From CAYGZQ01 sp964354375 [NCBI: uncultured Planctomycetota bacterium] (GTDB lineage: Bacteria; JAJVIF01; JAPKYR01), in assembly GCA_964354375.1 (NCBI GenBank), contig CAYGZQ010000007.1, positions 28,453-92,452 on the forward strand: a stretch of DNA of 64,000 bases, in the 5' to 3' direction. Within the stretch, counting starts at the first letter, position 1. Every line of letters starts with the position of its first letter. The notes under the pieces were generated by a model. That model made no database searches. It was not told the origin of the DNA and saw only the letters and a list, made by a program, of their open reading frames with translations. Below, piece by piece: positions 52,694 through 62,120 of this stretch. The position numbers and the translations under genes are program-made.

Positions 52694-55039
52694 GTGATTG
52701 AATTTCTCAATCGATGTTTCTGCTATTGCCTTTGCAGCGCAGCCGTCGTTGCGATCGCGCTGATGTCCGTCGGCTGCAACTCTGAGGGAGATCCGTCATC
52801 GCCCGCGTCGGGAAGACTGACGGACAAATTAAGCACATGCCGTCCGCAACCGTCTTCGGACGTCGAAAAGAGCCAGCAGACGGCAAACTGGGACACGATC
52901 GGAAACAGGCCGCTTTACGCCGACGGCGAAATCCTGATTGTGCTGAACGACGACGCCAATCCGTCCGATGTTTCGCTCATAAATACGGGCACGCTTCAAT
53001 TCCGCGAGACGATCCCCTGCCGATGGGGCACCATCTACCGCATGAAGATCGCGGACGGAAGCAGTGTGGAGGAGACGGTAAAGTTGTTTGCATCGGATCC
53101 TGATGTGAGAATTGCCCAGCCGAATTATCTCTATTACTTCTGCGAAGCGCCGTATGTTCCGGATGACCCGATGTGGGCATACCAGAGCGATCCCGCCGAC
53201 CCAAAGGACAGCATTTACGATCAATGGGGGCCCTCGATGGTAGGCGCGCCCGTCGTCTGGAACGACACCAATGGCTCCGCCGGTATGATCATTGCCGTCC
53301 TGGACACGGGAGTAAGGCATGACCACGAGGACCTGCACGACAACCTCTGGACAAATACGGACGAGATTCCGGACAACGGCGTCGATGATGACGCTAACGG
53401 GTATATCGATGACGACTGGGGATGGAATTTCGCTGACGAAAACAACAATCCCGACGATACATCGCTGATCGATTATCACGGGACCGCAGTCGCGGGCGTG
53501 GCGGCGTCGGTCCAGGATAATTTCAAAGGAGTCTCCGGAATAGCCCCGGGAACGAAAATCATGGCCCTGAAGGTAAGTTTCGATTCCACAGCCGCCCTCG
53601 AGTCTTCCGTTGCCGAGGCCCTGAACTACGCAGTGGAAAATGGCGCCACGATCGCGAGCATGTCGTTTCTGGCGTACGTACACTCGACAATCATGTACGA
53701 GGCATGCACGAACGCATGGAATGACGGCAACGGCATCAACCTTGTCGCTGCGATCGGCAATGACAACGGAGTCTACTATGCAAGTCCGAACGGATTCGAA
53801 TGCGTAATCTCAACCGGTGGAACGTGCCCATGGACCAAGAGCGGTCAACCGAGAGACGAAAAGCGGATCAAGAAAAATGAGGACGGTTACCCGTGGGGCT
53901 CCAATTACGGGGGTAATCTCTCGGTCATGGCCTTTGCCGCCCAATACAGCACGCCGGACGGAGAGCATACCGATTCCTACTGGGACGGGTTCAATCATAT
54001 CCTGTTCTGGGGGACCTCCTGCACCGCTCCCTTCGCATCCGGCATTCTTGCTCTTATCAGGTCGTATCATCCGACGGAATCACCCGCCTGGGCGAGGACC
54101 AGGCTGGAGGAAACCTGCGACGACCTGAATGTCCCGGGCTATGATGTCCAGACCGGAAACGGACGGGTCAATGCCATAAGGGCAGTCTACGGGGCCGACA
54201 GATATGTCGAGTTCACTGATCCCGACGGCTTCGTACAGATTCCGACACCAGACGCTCAGGTGTTCGAAACGATCAATGATCGTCCGGGCAGCCCATATCA
54301 CGACGTCGAGGACCTCTACAAAGTGACGATGACGCACACCGGCTCTCTTATCCTGAGCTTGGATATTTTCACATGGGGTGAAAACCTGGACCTTGCCGTG
54401 TACTCGGATCCGGGAATGTCGGAATTGATGGGTGAGTCTGCCGTCGAAAACCACTGCGGCAGCAGTTTCGAGAAGCTTCTCCTGCATGTGAGCGCGGGAG
54501 AGGATTACTACATAAGGATATTCTCTCCGGGCATCGGCAATTCGACAGCCTATGGACTGGCGGTTCACAACGGCACAGACAGTCTGTCGGTCACCGGCGA
54601 AAGCATCTCGCCCGCAGTCATCAACGAACAGACTGAGGACGCACCAATCCTGAAAATCATGCTTGAGATCGGCAGCCAGGCCACTCTTGACGAGATCATT
54701 CTCAATTTGCACGGATCTCATTCGTATCAGAACTGGACCTACGGGAGGCTCTACAAGGACCAGGACGGCGAGGGGTCACTGGATGACGGCGACATTCTTC
54801 TGGACGGGAAAATCCCGCAGGTCGGAAATCGGATCAGGTTCGAAAGCCTGGGGACAGCCTGGGACTATACCAAGCCGCTGATCCTGTTTTTCACGGCTGA
54901 CCTCACTCCGACTGCCGAAGAGTCGACGCTGCACTTTTCGCTTGAATCATACAAGGATGTAAGCACGGAGGAGAGCATTTCGGCTGAATACATCCAGTTT
55001 CCGATCAGGTCGAACGACATTCTCGTCGGACCCGGCTAG
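52694..55039 (+). CDS. Lipoprotein subtilisin-like protease (S8)
   Basis: 781 residues from GTG 52694, chosen for GGAGG six bases upstream and a clean 23-residue signal ending in the lipobox LMSVGC; ATG 52658 is an alternative. The mature N-terminus is NSEGDPSSPASG. Fervidolysin-like propeptide (EILIVLNDDANPSDVSLI) precedes the catalytic domain with Asp204 (VLDTGV), His262 (DYHGTAVAG) and Ser442 (GTSCTAPFASG), spaced as in S8 with an unusual Cys after the Ser. An acidic DDDANGYIDDDWG loop may bind calcium. The C-terminal half has a PPC-like domain (DLYKVTMTHTGSLILSL) and a beta-domain (LTPTAEESTLHFS). Anchored to a membrane, unlike the soluble subtilase at 31512. It stands alone on the plus strand. 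Confidence 0.88.
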   Translation: MIEFLNRCFCYCLCSAAVVAIALMSVGCNSEGDPSSPASGRLTDKLSTCRPQPSSDVEKSQQTANWDTIGNRPLYADGEILIVLNDDANPSDVSLINTGTLQFRETIPCRWGTIYRMKIADGSSVEETVKLFASDPDVRIAQPNYLYYFCEAPYVPDDPMWAYQSDPADPKDSIYDQWGPSMVGAPVVWNDTNGSAGMIIAVLDTGVRHDHEDLHDNLWTNTDEIPDNGVDDDANGYIDDDWGWNFADENNNPDDTSLIDYHGTAVAGVAASVQDNFKGVSGIAPGTKIMALKVSFDSTAALESSVAEALNYAVENGATIASMSFLAYVHSTIMYEACTNAWNDGNGINLVAAIGNDNGVYYASPNGFECVISTGGTCPWTKSGQPRDEKRIKKNEDGYPWGSNYGGNLSVMAFAAQYSTPDGEHTDSYWDGFNHILFWGTSCTAPFASGILALIRSYHPTESPAWARTRLEETCDDLNVPGYDVQTGNGRVNAIRAVYGADRYVEFTDPDGFVQIPTPDAQVFETINDRPGSPYHDVEDLYKVTMTHTGSLILSLDIFTWGENLDLAVYSDPGMSELMGESAVENHCGSSFEKLLLHVSAGEDYYIRIFSPGIGNSTAYGLAVHNGTDSLSVTGESISPAVINEQTEDAPILKIMLEIGSQATLDEIILNLHGSHSYQNWTYGRLYKDQDGEGSLDDGDILLDGKIPQVGNRIRFESLGTAWDYTKPLILFFTADLTPTAEESTLHFSLESYKDVSTEESISAEYIQFPIRSNDILVGPG

Positions 55040-55088
55040 TGGCTGATTCGGATCAATCCGCCTTGGCCACTCACCCACTCTCTGCGTC

Positions 55089-55205
55089 CTACTCTTTCTT
55101 GTCCGGCTCGCCCTCGATGTCGTAGTTGAGATCCCTCACTATCTGCCTGACCGGACCGCAACCCGTATCCAGACGACCGTTCAGAACTGCCTCAATACAG
55201 GGGAC
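55089..55205 (-). pseudogene. Possible gene fragment directly downstream of tRNA-Gln
   Basis: Between the tRNA-Gln CCA end and a TAG at 55089-55091 the minus strand reads a coding-looking acidic tail (...AVLNGRLDTGCGPVRQIV, RDLNYDIEGEPDKKE). There is no usual start codon except an internal GTG, and the frame is closed inside the tRNA. It looks like the C-terminal remnant of a gene cut off at the tRNA 3-prime end. Confidence 0.3.
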
Positions 55206-55280
55206 TGGCTGGGGCGGTAGGATTCGAACCTACGAATACAGGCTCCAAAGGCCCGTGCCTTACCGCTTGGCGACGCCCCA
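55206..55280 (-). tRNA. tRNA-Gln (TTG)
   Basis: 75 nt, read on the minus strand: acceptor TGGGGCG with CGCCCCA, D-arm GCCAAGCGGTAAGGC, anticodon loop CTTTGGA (anticodon TTG), T-arm with TTCGAAT, CCA encoded. The T1-A72 pair is typical of tRNA-Gln. Confidence 0.95.
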
Positions 55281-55358
55281 GTGCTGCCTTTCACCACCAT
55301 CAACGTAACAGCCGCACGCAACGCTGTCAAGTCCACAATACTATCGCGCTGAATCCCT

Positions 55359-56129
55359 TCAGGCGTGCCCCATGATCCGACGGACCATGCTCAGGTCCTC
55401 GGGCTTGTCTACATCGAACCCTATCTCCGGGTACGGCGTGATGACTCCCCTCATCCGCGCGCCGAGAATCTTCGTGGCCTTGTCCTCCAGACCCTTCAGA
55501 TCCAGCTGCTTGAACGCGAACCTGATAATGAACGGCAGCCCGAACAGCCTGACCAGCTTCGCCGGCGACTTCCTGTCGCGTATCACCGCCTCGACCTTGT
55601 CGCGGTTCTTCAGAACCTTCTCCGGATTGACGACAAACACGTTGCCGCCGGTGAACGTGCCCTCTTTCAGACTCTGTGTGGTCCTCTTGCCGCCGGGGAA
55701 TTTCTGATCGAAGAGCTTGACGTCGATGATGGGATAGAAGACCTCGGCGTCCATCTTCCCGATCTGCTCCATAAGGTTTCTGAGCGCATCGGGCGTGATG
55801 AGCGGTATGTCGCAGGTTGCGTTAAGCACATAACGGTGCTGACGAAAGCGCTCGAGGCCGGTCATGTAATTCTCGAGCATGCTGCCGAGGTCCTCGGCGA
55901 CCTGGTCCGGCTGAAGGCCGAATGTCGAGCGAATGCGCTCCGCATTGCCGATGACCAGCATCTCGCCGCAGATACCGCTGCCCTTGAACGCATCGAGGAC
56001 CCACCCGAGCATGGGTCGCCCCCCGACCTCAATGAACGCCCGCTCTTTCTCTGTCTCGCCGGCTGCGAGGATTTTCTCAGGCGTCGCACCGCCGGCCAGG
56101 ATGATGACTGGATAGACTTCCGTTGCCAT
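55359..56129 (-). CDS. MobA-like NTP transferase (nucleotidyltransferase)
   Basis: 256 residues, start ATG 56129 with SD GGAGGG. Rossmann-like nucleotidyltransferase of the MobA/GlmU type: VIILAGGATPEKILAAGETE (nucleotide-binding GG loop), AFIEVGGRPMLGWVLDAF, the divalent-metal Asp in NATCDIPLITPDAL, and a basic region (IRDRKSPAKLVRLFG). It probably couples a sugar, polyol or cofactor phosphate to CMP or GMP; the substrate is not evident from the sequence. It has no obvious cofactor partner. It is divergent from folE. Confidence 0.8.
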   Translation of the reverse strand: MATEVYPVIILAGGATPEKILAAGETEKERAFIEVGGRPMLGWVLDAFKGSGICGEMLVIGNAERIRSTFGLQPDQVAEDLGSMLENYMTGLERFRQHRYVLNATCDIPLITPDALRNLMEQIGKMDAEVFYPIIDVKLFDQKFPGGKRTTQSLKEGTFTGGNVFVVNPEKVLKNRDKVEAVIRDRKSPAKLVRLFGLPFIIRFAFKQLDLKGLEDKATKILGARMRGVITPYPEIGFDVDKPEDLSMVRRIMGHA

Positions 56130-56248
56130 GATTGGTTCCCTCCACCATGAAGTGTCAAATCAGGCTTTTCGCCCACCGACATTTTACCGCTTGCATGTCG
56201 AATTGTGAAATTCCTGGAGGGGACAGCCACCCCCGATGCCTCACGTAA

Positions 56249-56277
56249 TAGACACTCCCCATGCCGTTGGCTATAAT
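56249..56277 (+). promoter_or_regulatory. Promoter of folE
   Basis: TAGACA at 56249-56254 and TATAAT at 56272-56277 with a 17-bp spacer, an excellent sigma-70-like match. A short hairpin (CCCTT/AAGGG, about 56285-56299) lies in the leader. Confidence 0.7.
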
Positions 56278-56332
56278 CTATCGTCCCTTTCCGGAAGGGC
56301 GATGTACGCCCGGACGGTCAAAGGCGGAAAGC

Positions 56333-57001
56333 ATGAAATCCGCAAAAAGTGGAAAGCCTAAGAAGCCGGTCGCACGCGAGTACCTGATCCCCGACCTCGA
56401 CGACATGCTTCTCTCGCCTCCGGACGGCGAGATAGTGGAGGCGCTTGCCGAGCATTACGCGGACATCCTGTCCCTGATCGGAGAGGACCGCGGGCGTGAA
56501 GGTCTGAGAAGGACCCCAAGGCGCGTCGCGGAGAGCCTCAGGTTCCTCACAGCGGGCTATTTCCAGGATGTCGACCAGGTCGTCGGCGACGGGGTTTTCG
56601 AGGACCCCTGCGACGAGATGGTGCTGGTCAGGGATATCGAGCTGTACTCCCTCTGCGAGCATCATCTCCTGCCCTTCTACGGGCGGTGTCATGTCGCGTA
56701 CATCCCCAACGGCAGGATCATCGGGCTGTCCAAGCTGCCCAGGATAATCGACATCTACGCGCGACGGCTGCAGGTGCAGGAGCGTCTCACCAACCAGATC
56801 GCCGACACAATCGAGTCCATCCTGAAGCCCAAGGGCGTGGGGGTCGTTATCGAGGCGTATCACCTCTGCATGATGATGCGGGGCGTGCAGAAGCAGAACT
56901 CGAAAACCGTCACCAGCGCCATGCGCGGCGGATTCAAGCGTTTCTCCAAAACCCGCATGGAGTTCCTGAGCCTGATCAGCCTGGGTACCGAGAACTTCTA
57001 G
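56333..57001 (+). CDS. folE: GTP cyclohydrolase I
   Basis: 222 residues from ATG 56333 (GGCGGAAAG upstream). The first step of tetrahydrofolate synthesis, GTP to dihydroneopterin triphosphate. The lysine-rich N-terminus leads into [21 protein letters not shown], the zinc ligands in [12 protein letters not shown] (Cys and His) and [22 protein letters not shown] (second Cys), and [22 protein letters not shown]. All the expected active-site residues are present. Stop codons of folE and the GT2 gene converge nine bases apart. Confidence 0.95.
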   Translation: MKSAKSGKPKKPVAREYLIPDLDDMLLSPPDGEIVEALAEHYADILSLIGEDRGREGLRRTPRRVAESLRFLTAGYFQDVDQVVGDGVFEDPCDEMVLVRDIELYSLCEHHLLPFYGRCHVAYIPNGRIIGLSKLPRIIDIYARRLQVQERLTNQIADTIESILKPKGVGVVIEAYHLCMMMRGVQKQNSKTVTSAMRGGFKRFSKTRMEFLSLISLGTENF

Positions 57002-57010
57002 TTCGGGATC

Positions 57011-57733
57011 CTATTCCTCCGACTTAGGATTTTTGGGAGAGCCCCTGAGCCTGCGCTTCACCCTGCCGCACTCAAACCGGAGGATGTCCCCATACATCGC
57101 AGCCCTCTGCCTTACCCCTTCCCAGTATCCGCGCTTCTCCTCTTTGGTCCGATGCGTCACGCCTTTAAGGATAACCTTCTCGACCCTTATCGCGCCGGTC
57201 GTCCAAAGCTCGGTCAGAGCACGTTCGATTGCGAACCCTGCCGAGCTCATCTCGAGATTGGCCAGTACCGATCTTCGCACCGCCCTCTGCCCCGACAGGG
57301 AAGGGGTGATGATGTGGGCAAGATCGGTGTGCAGCCGTCCCCCCCTGAAAAGGCCGACCGACATGTCCGCACGGTCGTCCACGACCGGTTTCAGAAGGTC
57401 GCTGATGTGACCGGATTTGAGCCCCACAAGGTCGGCGTCGAGAAACAGAACTACCTGCTCGTCAGTTGCTTCAAGACCGGCTTTCATCGCGGCGCCCTTG
57501 CCTTGATTCTCGCTCAGCCGGATCACCTGCACTCCCTCGACCGAAGCTGCGGCATCCGATGTCGAATCGGTTGAGCCGTCGTCGACGACCAGGACTCTGT
57601 GGACGCCGGGATGCGCCAACGCAAGCCCGGCGATCTCTGCGACGGTCGCAGCCTCGTTGTATGCGGGGATGATGCAGACTGTTGTGGAGGTGTTCGTCGA
57701 CATCCGGTGACGAGATCGATTTTCCGGGTGCAC
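57011..57733 (-). CDS. Family 2 glycosyltransferase
   Basis: 240 residues from GTG 57733 (a second start, ATG 57703, is possible; neither has a strong SD). GT-A fold: CIIPAYNEAATVAEIAGLAL, VLVVDDGSTDSTSD, LSENQGKGAAMKAGLE and the metal motif LFLDADLVGL. The C-terminal region (EMSSAGFAIERALTELWTTG, then ILKGVTHRTKEEKRGY) resembles GpgS/DPM-like enzymes. Four bases downstream of the LolA-like gene stop, so it is coupled to it. It probably adds sugar to a lipid or envelope glycan. Confidence 0.8.
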   Translation of the reverse strand: MHPENRSRHRMSTNTSTTVCIIPAYNEAATVAEIAGLALAHPGVHRVLVVDDGSTDSTSDAAASVEGVQVIRLSENQGKGAAMKAGLEATDEQVVLFLDADLVGLKSGHISDLLKPVVDDRADMSVGLFRGGRLHTDLAHIITPSLSGQRAVRRSVLANLEMSSAGFAIERALTELWTTGAIRVEKVILKGVTHRTKEEKRGYWEGVRQRAAMYGDILRFECGRVKRRLRGSPKNPKSEE

Positions 57734-57737
57734 AAAA

Positions 57738-58439
57738 TCAGTTCAGAGGCACGTTCGGCGTCTTGCCCTCGACGTAATTCGCGAAGAATTCGTTGTCGAG
57801 ACCCAGGCCGAACTCGTAGTCCGTGTAGGCGGTCGTTGTCGTGGCGAGCAGGTTGCCGTCCGGGTCCTTCGCCTCGGCCACCGTCTCCAGCAGAAGGATG
57901 AATTTGTCCGCCGGACCGTATGTATAGCTGATGGTCGTGTTGAGGTTCTCGAATTCCCTGGTGGCGTGCGTCGCCAGCGTCCTCACGTGCCTGAAATCGT
58001 CCTTTGCCACGTAGTAGGTCCTGTTGTACTGGGCGAACGCAGGGTCCCTCGGAGTCGTGCGGATCACGTAGCACGCAATGTCATTGACCTCAGCATCCCG
58101 CTGGCGAACGAGGTCCACGCTCTCGAGAAGAACAACGAGCAGGTTGTCATTGAAATAGAAAGCGGGCTGATCTTCGATGAGCTGCATCTGCGTCACCGGC
58201 TCCATGAAGTAGAGGTCCTTCTCAAGAATCTCTTTCGCATCGACGCCTGCGCGGACGGTGGTCTCGGCCAGCTTGCAGCGGTAATCATTGATGCCGGGGT
58301 CCGCGGCAAGCTGATCGCCCTCGTAGTGGATCATCCCGTCGAAGATCTCGAGCGCGGAGAGCTGCGGGGCGCCAGCACCGGATGCGGCCCCGGCGACGAT
58401 CACAAGGAACACCGAAACAAATGCCATGAGGCGTGTCAT
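57738..58439 (-). CDS. Exported LolA-like outer-membrane lipoprotein-sorting-type protein
   Basis: 233 residues from ATG 58439 with SD GAGGAGAAG. Signal peptide (MTRLMAFVSVFLVIVAGAASGAGA) without lipobox. The rest is an unclosed beta-barrel-like pattern typical of the LolA/LolB or DUF1571 group: DYRCKLAETTVRAG, FYFNDNLLVVLLE, ACYVIRTTP, YYVAKDDFRHVRTLA, TISYTYGP, AYTDYEFGLGLDNEFFA. Probably a periplasmic carrier of lipid or lipoprotein. It lies between the GT2 and the O-antigen ligase gene. Confidence 0.75.
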   Translation of the reverse strand: MTRLMAFVSVFLVIVAGAASGAGAPQLSALEIFDGMIHYEGDQLAADPGINDYRCKLAETTVRAGVDAKEILEKDLYFMEPVTQMQLIEDQPAFYFNDNLLVVLLESVDLVRQRDAEVNDIACYVIRTTPRDPAFAQYNRTYYVAKDDFRHVRTLATHATREFENLNTTISYTYGPADKFILLLETVAEAKDPDGNLLATTTTAYTDYEFGLGLDNEFFANYVEGKTPNVPLN

Positions 58440-58547
58440 TCTTCTTCTCCTCAGTGTGGTTGTCAATCCATATTATAGCATAGCACGATCCGCGACGTAC
58501 GGCCCGACCGTCACGGTTGCCCTCACTACCATACGAGCCCCGAAAGC

Positions 58548-61500
58548 CTAGCCGGGTTCATCCGTCATCACCTTTTCCCTGACGATCTCGCCCGACGGCT
58601 CCTGGCCTTCCCAGACCCCGGTGAGCTCGTGAATACGCGTCCTCACTTTCTGGTAAGTCTCGCTGTTGGGGCTGTACAGTGACTGAGTCATCAGTTGACG
58701 GTAGTAGCTGATCGCCCGGACGTTGTCTCCCAGCTTCTCATAGATTCGACCCAGGAGAAAATACGCGTAATCGAACGGGGCCTGGTTGCGAACGTTGCCT
58801 TTCCTGTTGAACGTCTGGATATAGTTATCCCTCGCGAGCTCGTGGTATTTCGCCGAATCCTCCATGTTGCCCGATTCCTTCGAGATATCACCCAGCGATT
58901 CGTACACCTGCCCAAGCTCGTAATAGCCGTAATATACGTTCGAGGAAAGCTTGATGCAGTCCTTGAACGCCTGCTCCGCCGCCAGAAAATGGTCGATCCC
59001 GGCTTTGACTTCGTCCTTTCGGATACTCTCCGCGCCAAGCGCCTTGTGGGCTTTGCCAAGCCACAGGTAAAGCTGCCATCTGATCTGTGGCTTCTCCTTC
59101 AGCCACGCGTCGACAACCAGCGCCCGCTCAGCCCAGAAAATGATCTCATCGTAACGGAATTCCTCCTCAAGAAGTCGAAGGAGGTCCTTGTAGTATTCCA
59201 CTTTGACCGGGTAGTACTGTGCGGCAGTCATGTAGGCCTGGATCGCCCGCCCGCGGCTGGCGACGGCGTCCTCATCCAGCTTCTTCGCCTGCTCGGTCAG
59301 CTTGTCTATCTGGCTCTGAATGGCCGCACGCTCCTCGTCCGATTTCGCGTCCGCCAACTGGGTCCGGTAGTTCCCGGTTTCCGTTCGCATCCTTGCGGCA
59401 AGCTCGCCCGCCAGGCTTCTCCTTGCCTCGTAGCCCATCGCGAGGGCATAGTGCGTGTCGGACTGAGGATACAGAAGCTGCCCTTCCTCGAGATGCCTCG
59501 TCCCGAGGACCACATCCTGGTATGTGTTCTTCTTGATGAGCGAGAAGCCGTTGAAAAATTCCGCCCTGCCGTTGGTCGGATCGAGCTGGTATGCCTTCCA
59601 GAAGAAATCGGAAGCGACCTGTCCGATGTACTGCTTTCTCTCCGGAGAGGTGTCCGAATCGATGTTTCGGAGAGCCGCGATCCCCTTCACCACCAGGTAC
59701 TGGCTCTTGAAATTGATAACCTGCGTGTACACCCCCCACAGGCTCAGCAGAAATGCAAGTGTGATGAGAGGTATCACTACGAAGGGTCGGAACTTCGTCC
59801 GGACATTCATGTAGAGGGCGGGCTCATAAGACACTGCTTTTGCGGTCGGCGCCACGACAGGTCCCGACTGGTCCTTCTTTCTCTTCTTCTTCCTGAACGG
59901 CTCGGGCGCCTGCGCCGCGGCGGCAAGGGCCTCCGCTTGCTGCCTCTTCTGCTGCTTCCGCAGGGCTATGTCCGCGATCAGGAAACCCATCGCGGTGAAT
60001 ATCAGTCCGCCCGCCTGGATCTGATGATACGGGAAACTGAATGAACCCGATGCAAGCGAGCTTGCGGTCGCTCCCATGACGCCGAGAGCGAAGAACTTCC
60101 GTGCCGGATCCTTCTCCTCACTCAGAAAACGATACCCCATTACAAAGAACATTATGAAAACGAGGGCATAGAAGGTTGTGCCCACGATCCCTGCCTCGAC
60201 AAGCATCTGCAAATGATCGTTGTGCGCGCGGAACGTCGGAATGACATTGTGGAACCAGTCATTGAAGTTGTATGTCTCGAGGACCTCGGTCTGGTACGGA
60301 AGGTACTCCACCTCAAAGAAGCCGAATCCGCCGCCGAAAATGAGCCGCTTGGGAAAGGTCGCAGGGTCGACCAGCATCAGGTAGGACGCTCGCCACATGG
60401 TCAGCCGGTTTCGGAAGGTCTCGTCCTGGGTGAAGTCGGTCATGCTCTTGAGGCGCTCCCAGGGACTCTGGGCGAGCGGGTTGTCCACCCCTTTCTCACG
60501 CTCGTTGAAGATCACTCCCGCCAGTACGAGCACGATGGCGAGCCCAGCGACACCCGCTACAAACCCCAGCTTGGATAGTCTCCTCGATACCACAAGCGAT
60601 TCCCAAAGGAGACCGAAGACGAGCGAAGCCAGTCCGACGCAGGCCAGGAGAATGGTGACAAACAAAGTGACCCTGGATACGTTGGTGATGCTGGTTACAG
60701 TCGCTTCCGAAAGAAAGGTGACGAAACTCTCCGAGCGCAAGGCCAGAAGCAAACCCAACGCGACCGCAAGGATGACAAGTCCCGCGATTCGCGCCACGAC
60801 GCCCACCTTGGACATCCGCCTAAGCGTAAGCTCCCGCCTTCTAACCCAGAACAGGCCGAATATCACAAACGCAAGGCCGACGAAAATCCCCAGCCAACCG
60901 GCTCGGTTGTAGACCGCGATCATCTCGAATGAGTTGATCGCCAGCGTGATCCCGAGGAACACTCTCAGATTCAGCGAGTCGGACGACAGAAGGAGGCCGA
61001 GCCCGATGAACAGCGTCAGCGCCAGGTATTCGCCGTAATAGTTCGGGTTGGCGAAAAATCCCGCGAGCAGGAAATACCGTCCAGCCGACGGAGTCTTGTA
61101 AAACCAGGGATACGCCTGTCCTGCACTGACCTCGCCCTGGGGATAGAAGCCTCCGGAATGTCCGAAAACGTTATAGGGAATATCGAAATACTTCCAGAAA
61201 CCCCACAGCGTGCACACGAGCGCCGTGACCATGACCGCGATGAGCACCGCGTCCCTGCGACGCTTGTCGGGGATGTAAGCCAGGGCCAGAAGGAAACATG
61301 CTGCGAAGGCTATCCACTGAATGACGTTCTTGATCGCGGCAAGACGGTACGGGAAGAGAATCAGGGTCAGGAGCATGTATGCAGTAAACAGCAGCAGGAA
61401 AAAGCCTACGGGATTCTTCGGCACACCGGTCGGCCGTCCGATGAAATACCTCACGACGAAGTAGCACAGGAACAGGCACGCGATCGCGAACCCGAGCTCC

Positions 61501-61979
61501 TCCTTCGGCATCAGCATGTTCCGCTCAAGCTGGTTGTAACTCACCAGCGGTGCGAAAAACTGAAACTCGATCATCAGGTAGAACGGGAGCTGGTCGAAGA
61601 AGTCCCAACGATCGCGCTCGGTACGGATGAAATGTATGACAGCCCGACCGACGACGAGAATCAGCATGCATCCTATGCCGATGGTGAACTTGTTCAGGTA
61701 GAAACCCTGGGGGGGCACGTCCGGCCAGTGCCATTTGCCCGCATAGGTCCACCAGAGGACCGCCAGCACAACCGGGTAAAAAAACAAGCGCTCGACCAGC
61801 GACTCGAACGGCTCCAGCCGCCCGAAGATGAACGGGTCGAGGTCGATTCGCAGAAGGTAGGCGACTGAGAGTATCAGAACTACCAGCAGAAATGCGGTGC
61901 CGATATGCAGCCATTCAGGTCTGGCGATGAAATTCGCCACCAGCGGCTGTACCCCGATGTTTGTGAGAAACTCGTACAC
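58548..61979 (-). CDS. O-antigen ligase/polymerase (Wzy_C) with C-terminal TPR region (1143 aa)
   Basis: GTG start. N-terminal 700 residues with about 12 membrane segments (LHIGTAFLLVVLILSVAYLL, AIACLFLCYFVVRYFIG, IQWIAFAACFLLALAY and others). The Wzy_C/O-antigen-ligase signature is a large loop with FGGGFGFFEVEYLPYQ followed by RAHNDHLQMLVEAGIVGTT, including the conserved HN. A lysine-rich cytoplasmic linker (PFRKKKRKKDQ) precedes another membrane helix and a region of about 400 residues with TPR pairs (LFLWLGKAHKALG-type, YGYYELGQVYESLGD, FAYFLLGRIYEKLGDNV). It joins or polymerises glycan chains on lipid or protein in the envelope. Confidence 0.85.
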   Translation of the reverse strand: MYEFLTNIGVQPLVANFIARPEWLHIGTAFLLVVLILSVAYLLRIDLDPFIFGRLEPFESLVERLFFYPVVLAVLWWTYAGKWHWPDVPPQGFYLNKFTIGIGCMLILVVGRAVIHFIRTERDRWDFFDQLPFYLMIEFQFFAPLVSYNQLERNMLMPKEELGFAIACLFLCYFVVRYFIGRPTGVPKNPVGFFLLLFTAYMLLTLILFPYRLAAIKNVIQWIAFAACFLLALAYIPDKRRRDAVLIAVMVTALVCTLWGFWKYFDIPYNVFGHSGGFYPQGEVSAGQAYPWFYKTPSAGRYFLLAGFFANPNYYGEYLALTLFIGLGLLLSSDSLNLRVFLGITLAINSFEMIAVYNRAGWLGIFVGLAFVIFGLFWVRRRELTLRRMSKVGVVARIAGLVILAVALGLLLALRSESFVTFLSEATVTSITNVSRVTLFVTILLACVGLASLVFGLLWESLVVSRRLSKLGFVAGVAGLAIVLVLAGVIFNEREKGVDNPLAQSPWERLKSMTDFTQDETFRNRLTMWRASYLMLVDPATFPKRLIFGGGFGFFEVEYLPYQTEVLETYNFNDWFHNVIPTFRAHNDHLQMLVEAGIVGTTFYALVFIMFFVMGYRFLSEEKDPARKFFALGVMGATASSLASGSFSFPYHQIQAGGLIFTAMGFLIADIALRKQQKRQQAEALAAAAQAPEPFRKKKRKKDQSGPVVAPTAKAVSYEPALYMNVRTKFRPFVVIPLITLAFLLSLWGVYTQVINFKSQYLVVKGIAALRNIDSDTSPERKQYIGQVASDFFWKAYQLDPTNGRAEFFNGFSLIKKNTYQDVVLGTRHLEEGQLLYPQSDTHYALAMGYEARRSLAGELAARMRTETGNYRTQLADAKSDEERAAIQSQIDKLTEQAKKLDEDAVASRGRAIQAYMTAAQYYPVKVEYYKDLLRLLEEEFRYDEIIFWAERALVVDAWLKEKPQIRWQLYLWLGKAHKALGAESIRKDEVKAGIDHFLAAEQAFKDCIKLSSNVYYGYYELGQVYESLGDISKESGNMEDSAKYHELARDNYIQTFNRKGNVRNQAPFDYAYFLLGRIYEKLGDNVRAISYYRQLMTQSLYSPNSETYQKVRTRIHELTGVWEGQEPSGEIVREKVMTDEPG

Positions 61980-62010
61980 TATGTTGCGCAGATAATAACC
62001 ATTCGGACGC

Positions 62011-62040
62011 TTGACGCCCGCAGTTGCGGCCCACTAGTAT
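62011..62040 (+). promoter_or_regulatory. Promoter of ispE
   Basis: TTGACG at 62011-62016, 18-bp spacer, TAGTAT at 62035-62040. The leader to GTG 62121 is about 75 bases and contains the SD GGAGGGAT. Confidence 0.6.
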
Positions 62041-62120
62041 ATCCGCGTCGGCGTGCCGGCGCCAATGCAGGGCGATAAATATATCGACACCGGGACCGTG
62101 CCGGAGGGATACCGAATATC

